A DNA stretch of 16,108 nucleotides. Source: Desulfobacterales bacterium (GTDB lineage: Bacteria; Desulfobacterota; Desulfobacteria; Desulfobacterales; UBA11574). A program made the position numbers and the translations under genes. Below are positions 14,754-16,108 of this stretch, one piece after another (position 1 is the stretch's first letter; each line of letters starts with the position of its first letter). The notes beneath the pieces were generated by a model. It had not been told where the DNA came from. It searched no databases and saw only the letters and a program-made list of their open reading frames with translations. The stretch spans positions 1-16,108 of the forward strand of contig JAQYVG010000042.1 of assembly GCA_030145595.1 (NCBI GenBank), written 5' to 3'.

Positions 14754-15461
14754 ATGCGGGAAAGTCAGAAAAGCTTTAAAAGCCCCCCCAAAAGATATCA
14801 GCCCAGGGGGCTTTCTATTCTCTATGAAGATCATGATATTCTGGTTGTGGATAAAACAAGTGGTCTTTTAACAGTGAGTACTGAGAAAGTCAGAGAAAAT
14901 ACAGCTTATTATCTTTTAAATACGTACGTAAGAAAAGGGAATCAGAAATCAAGAAACCGGGTATTTATCGTGCATCGTTTGGATAGAGATACTTCCGGTA
15001 TTATCGTTTTTGCTAAAAATGAAAATGCCAAGCGTTATCTTCAAAAAGAGTGGCATGGATTTAAAAAAAAGTACTATGCCGTAGTTCATGGAACGTTACC
15101 GCAGAAGGAGGGCGTAATCACTTCATATCTTGCAGAAAACCGTGCTCATAAAATGTATTCTGTTGATGACCCTGGAAAAGGTAAGCTTGCTAAGACCGGG
15201 TTTAAAGTTCTGAGAGAATCAAAAAAGTACAGTCTGCTTGAAATAGATCTGCTTACAGGCAGGAAAAATCAGATCCGGGTCCATTTTTCGGAAAAAGGTT
15301 TTCCTGTAGCCGGAGATAAAATGTATGGAAAAAAAGACAAGGGTATTAAGAGACTTACACTTCATGCGGCCTCCATAACCATATTACATCCCGATACAAA
15401 AGAAAAAATGACCTTTGATGCAAAGGTTCCTACTTATTTTAAATCACTTGTAAATACTTAA
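14754..15461 (+). CDS. RluA-family pseudouridine synthase
   Basis: Converts specific uridines in rRNA or tRNA to pseudouridine. The 235-residue protein has the RluA catalytic motif HRLDRDTSG at 74-82, with D77 the expected nucleophile. It also has ILYEDHDILVVDKTSGLL at about 22-39, the central KKYYAVVHG strand, the TGRKNQIRVHF motif and GDKMYG near the end. No S4 RNA-binding domain precedes the catalytic part, which fits the short single-domain RluA/TruC-like group. The start is ATG at 14754, giving a short basic N-terminal tail; no clear Shine-Dalgarno is seen. The gene and its flanks look more AT-rich than their neighbours, which may hint at a different history. The target uridine cannot be told from sequence. 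Confidence 0.93.
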   Translation: MRESQKSFKSPPKRYQPRGLSILYEDHDILVVDKTSGLLTVSTEKVRENTAYYLLNTYVRKGNQKSRNRVFIVHRLDRDTSGIIVFAKNENAKRYLQKEWHGFKKKYYAVVHGTLPQKEGVITSYLAENRAHKMYSVDDPGKGKLAKTGFKVLRESKKYSLLEIDLLTGRKNQIRVHFSEKGFPVAGDKMYGKKDKGIKRLTLHAASITILHPDTKEKMTFDAKVPTYFKSLVNT

Positions 15462-15574
15462 CGACGACTGCTTTTTTATTGATACTAAATAAATAACTGT
15501 ATTGATACGCTTAGATAACATAACCTTTCTCCATCTATCACACAACAAACACGAATTGACCTGGATTTCTCTTA
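15462..15574. other. AT-rich spacer
   Basis: 113 bp with no gene, RNA or strong hairpin that I can see. A run of T (15471-15477) lies shortly after the pseudouridine synthase stop without a stable stem before it. Confidence 0.5.
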
Positions 15575-16108
15575 ATGTTTCTTCCCACAACTAAAAAAGA
15601 GCTGAATGGTCTTGGCTGGAAGTCCCCGGACGTCATACTGGTAACAGGAGACACCTATGTGGATTCACCGTTTATCGGCGTCGCGGTCATTGGAAAAGTA
15701 CTGATAGATGCCGGTTACACAGTAGGCATAATAGCGCAACCGGATATCAACCATGGAAAAGATATCGGGCGGCTGGGGGAGCCGAATCTTTTCTGGGGAA
15801 TTACTTCCGGATGCATGGACTCCATGATATCCAATTATACTCCGACGAATAAACGGCGAAAGCGAGATGATCTGACCGGCGGCGGTCTAAATATCAGACG
15901 TCCGGACATGGCGGTTATCGCATATACCAATCTTGTTCGCCGATATTTCAAAAAGACAAAACCGATTGTTATCGGCGCCAACTCCTTCAACATGCTGCAC
16001 AGGCATACCATGCCTCCATCTCCAGCGAAATCTCTGCCACCATTGAAACAGCCACCATCAACATCGCCTCTCGCGAACGTAAACAAATTCTCTCCAAAAA
16101 ACGAAAAC
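15575..16108 (+). CDS. ygiQ: YgiQ-like (UPF0313) radical SAM protein, N-terminal part; similarity breaks near 15977
   Basis: The frame opens with MFLPTTKKEL and continues with VILVTGDTYVDSPFIGVAVIG, VGIIAQPD, LFWGITSGCMDSMISNYT, NKRRKRDDL and YTNLVRRYFKKTKPIVIG. This is the conserved N-terminal domain of the YgiQ family (full length about 600-700 residues, radical SAM motif further downstream). Expected next is a GG-IEASLRR-type stretch. Instead, from about 15978 the frame reads NSFNMLHRHTMPPSPAKSLPP, low-complexity and unlike the family. The frame has no stop before the window ends, so the entry is open at its 3' end. No Shine-Dalgarno is visible. Either the gene is disrupted here or the sequence is joined to unrelated DNA. 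Family assignment of the first 134 residues is firm; catalytic residues are not in the window. Confidence 0.8.
   Translation, partial: MFLPTTKKELNGLGWKSPDVILVTGDTYVDSPFIGVAVIGKVLIDAGYTVGIIAQPDINHGKDIGRLGEPNLFWGITSGCMDSMISNYTPTNKRRKRDDLTGGGLNIRRPDMAVIAYTNLVRRYFKKTKPIVIGANSFNMLHRHTMPPSPAKSLPPLKQPPSTSPLANVNKFSPKNEN
15978..16108. other. Unidentified sequence after the YgiQ breakpoint
   Basis: The last 131 bp do not continue YgiQ. The plus frame beginning at 15979 is open to the end and gives a helical, hydrophilic peptide (QLLQHAAQAYHASISSEIS near its start, lysine-rich end) that looks more protein-like than the ygiQ frame here. It may be the tail or middle of another gene joined by deletion, insertion or assembly error. 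I could not match it elsewhere in the window. Confidence 0.4.

Noticed and set aside
15835..16086. Minus-strand frame of 83 codons opposite ygiQ
   Set aside because: It is Gly/Arg-rich and antisense to a well-supported YgiQ N-terminal region; likely a shadow.

Overview
The window looks like chromosomal DNA of a Gram-negative anaerobe, most plausibly a member of the Desulfobacterota (Desulfobacterales-like). This is inferred from four things: an outer-membrane lipid transport (Mla-type) operon with a STAS-MlaE fusion, a fused ADP-forming acyl-CoA synthetase, the ispF-cysS-uvrB-uvrC order, and spacers full of short 7-bp periodic repeats. No rRNA, tRNA, CRISPR array, integrase or transposase was found. 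Base composition is moderate and codon use is broadly uniform; the stretch around the pseudouridine synthase (about 14.6-15.5 kb) looks more AT-rich.

Layout. (1) 244-4003, minus strand: a four-gene Mla-type phospholipid ABC transporter in the order mlaE (with a fused STAS/MlaB-like domain), mlaF, mlaD, and an auxiliary outer-membrane lipoprotein; a repeat-bearing 214-bp spacer precedes the lipoprotein gene. (2) 4004-4865: an 862-bp gene-poor, repeat-rich spacer. It holds a 192-bp element with perfect 16-bp terminal inverted repeats and a small, apparently 5'-truncated four-cysteine reading frame. (3) 4866-7049, minus strand: a fused ADP-forming acetyl/acyl-CoA synthetase with its ATP-grasp (beta) part first. 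(4) 7318-13343, plus strand: ispF (isoprenoid synthesis), cysS (cysteinyl-tRNA synthetase), then uvrB and uvrC (nucleotide excision repair) overlapping by 4 bp. (5) 13602-14594: a two-TM potassium channel with a cytoplasmic RCK/TrkA-N domain. (6) 14754-15461: a RluA-family pseudouridine synthase. (7) 15575 to the end: the N-terminal part of a YgiQ-like radical SAM protein whose similarity to the family stops abruptly near 15977.

The genes are mostly housekeeping and I see no strong case for a new enzymatic or defence system. The unusual signal is in the spacers. At least six contain degenerate tandem heptamers, usually as facing (inverted) pairs that can fold into long hairpins. Consensus differs from locus to locus while period and geometry are kept. 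Three copies of a GATGAATTCG-type module, a repeated TCGTAAAAAGT-type hairpin arm, and two hairpins with an ATAAAATCG core add further dispersed-repeat families. These repeats reach into gene ends: one overlaps the ispF stop, another the acyl-CoA synthetase stop, and a third lies inside the cysteine-rich reading frame.
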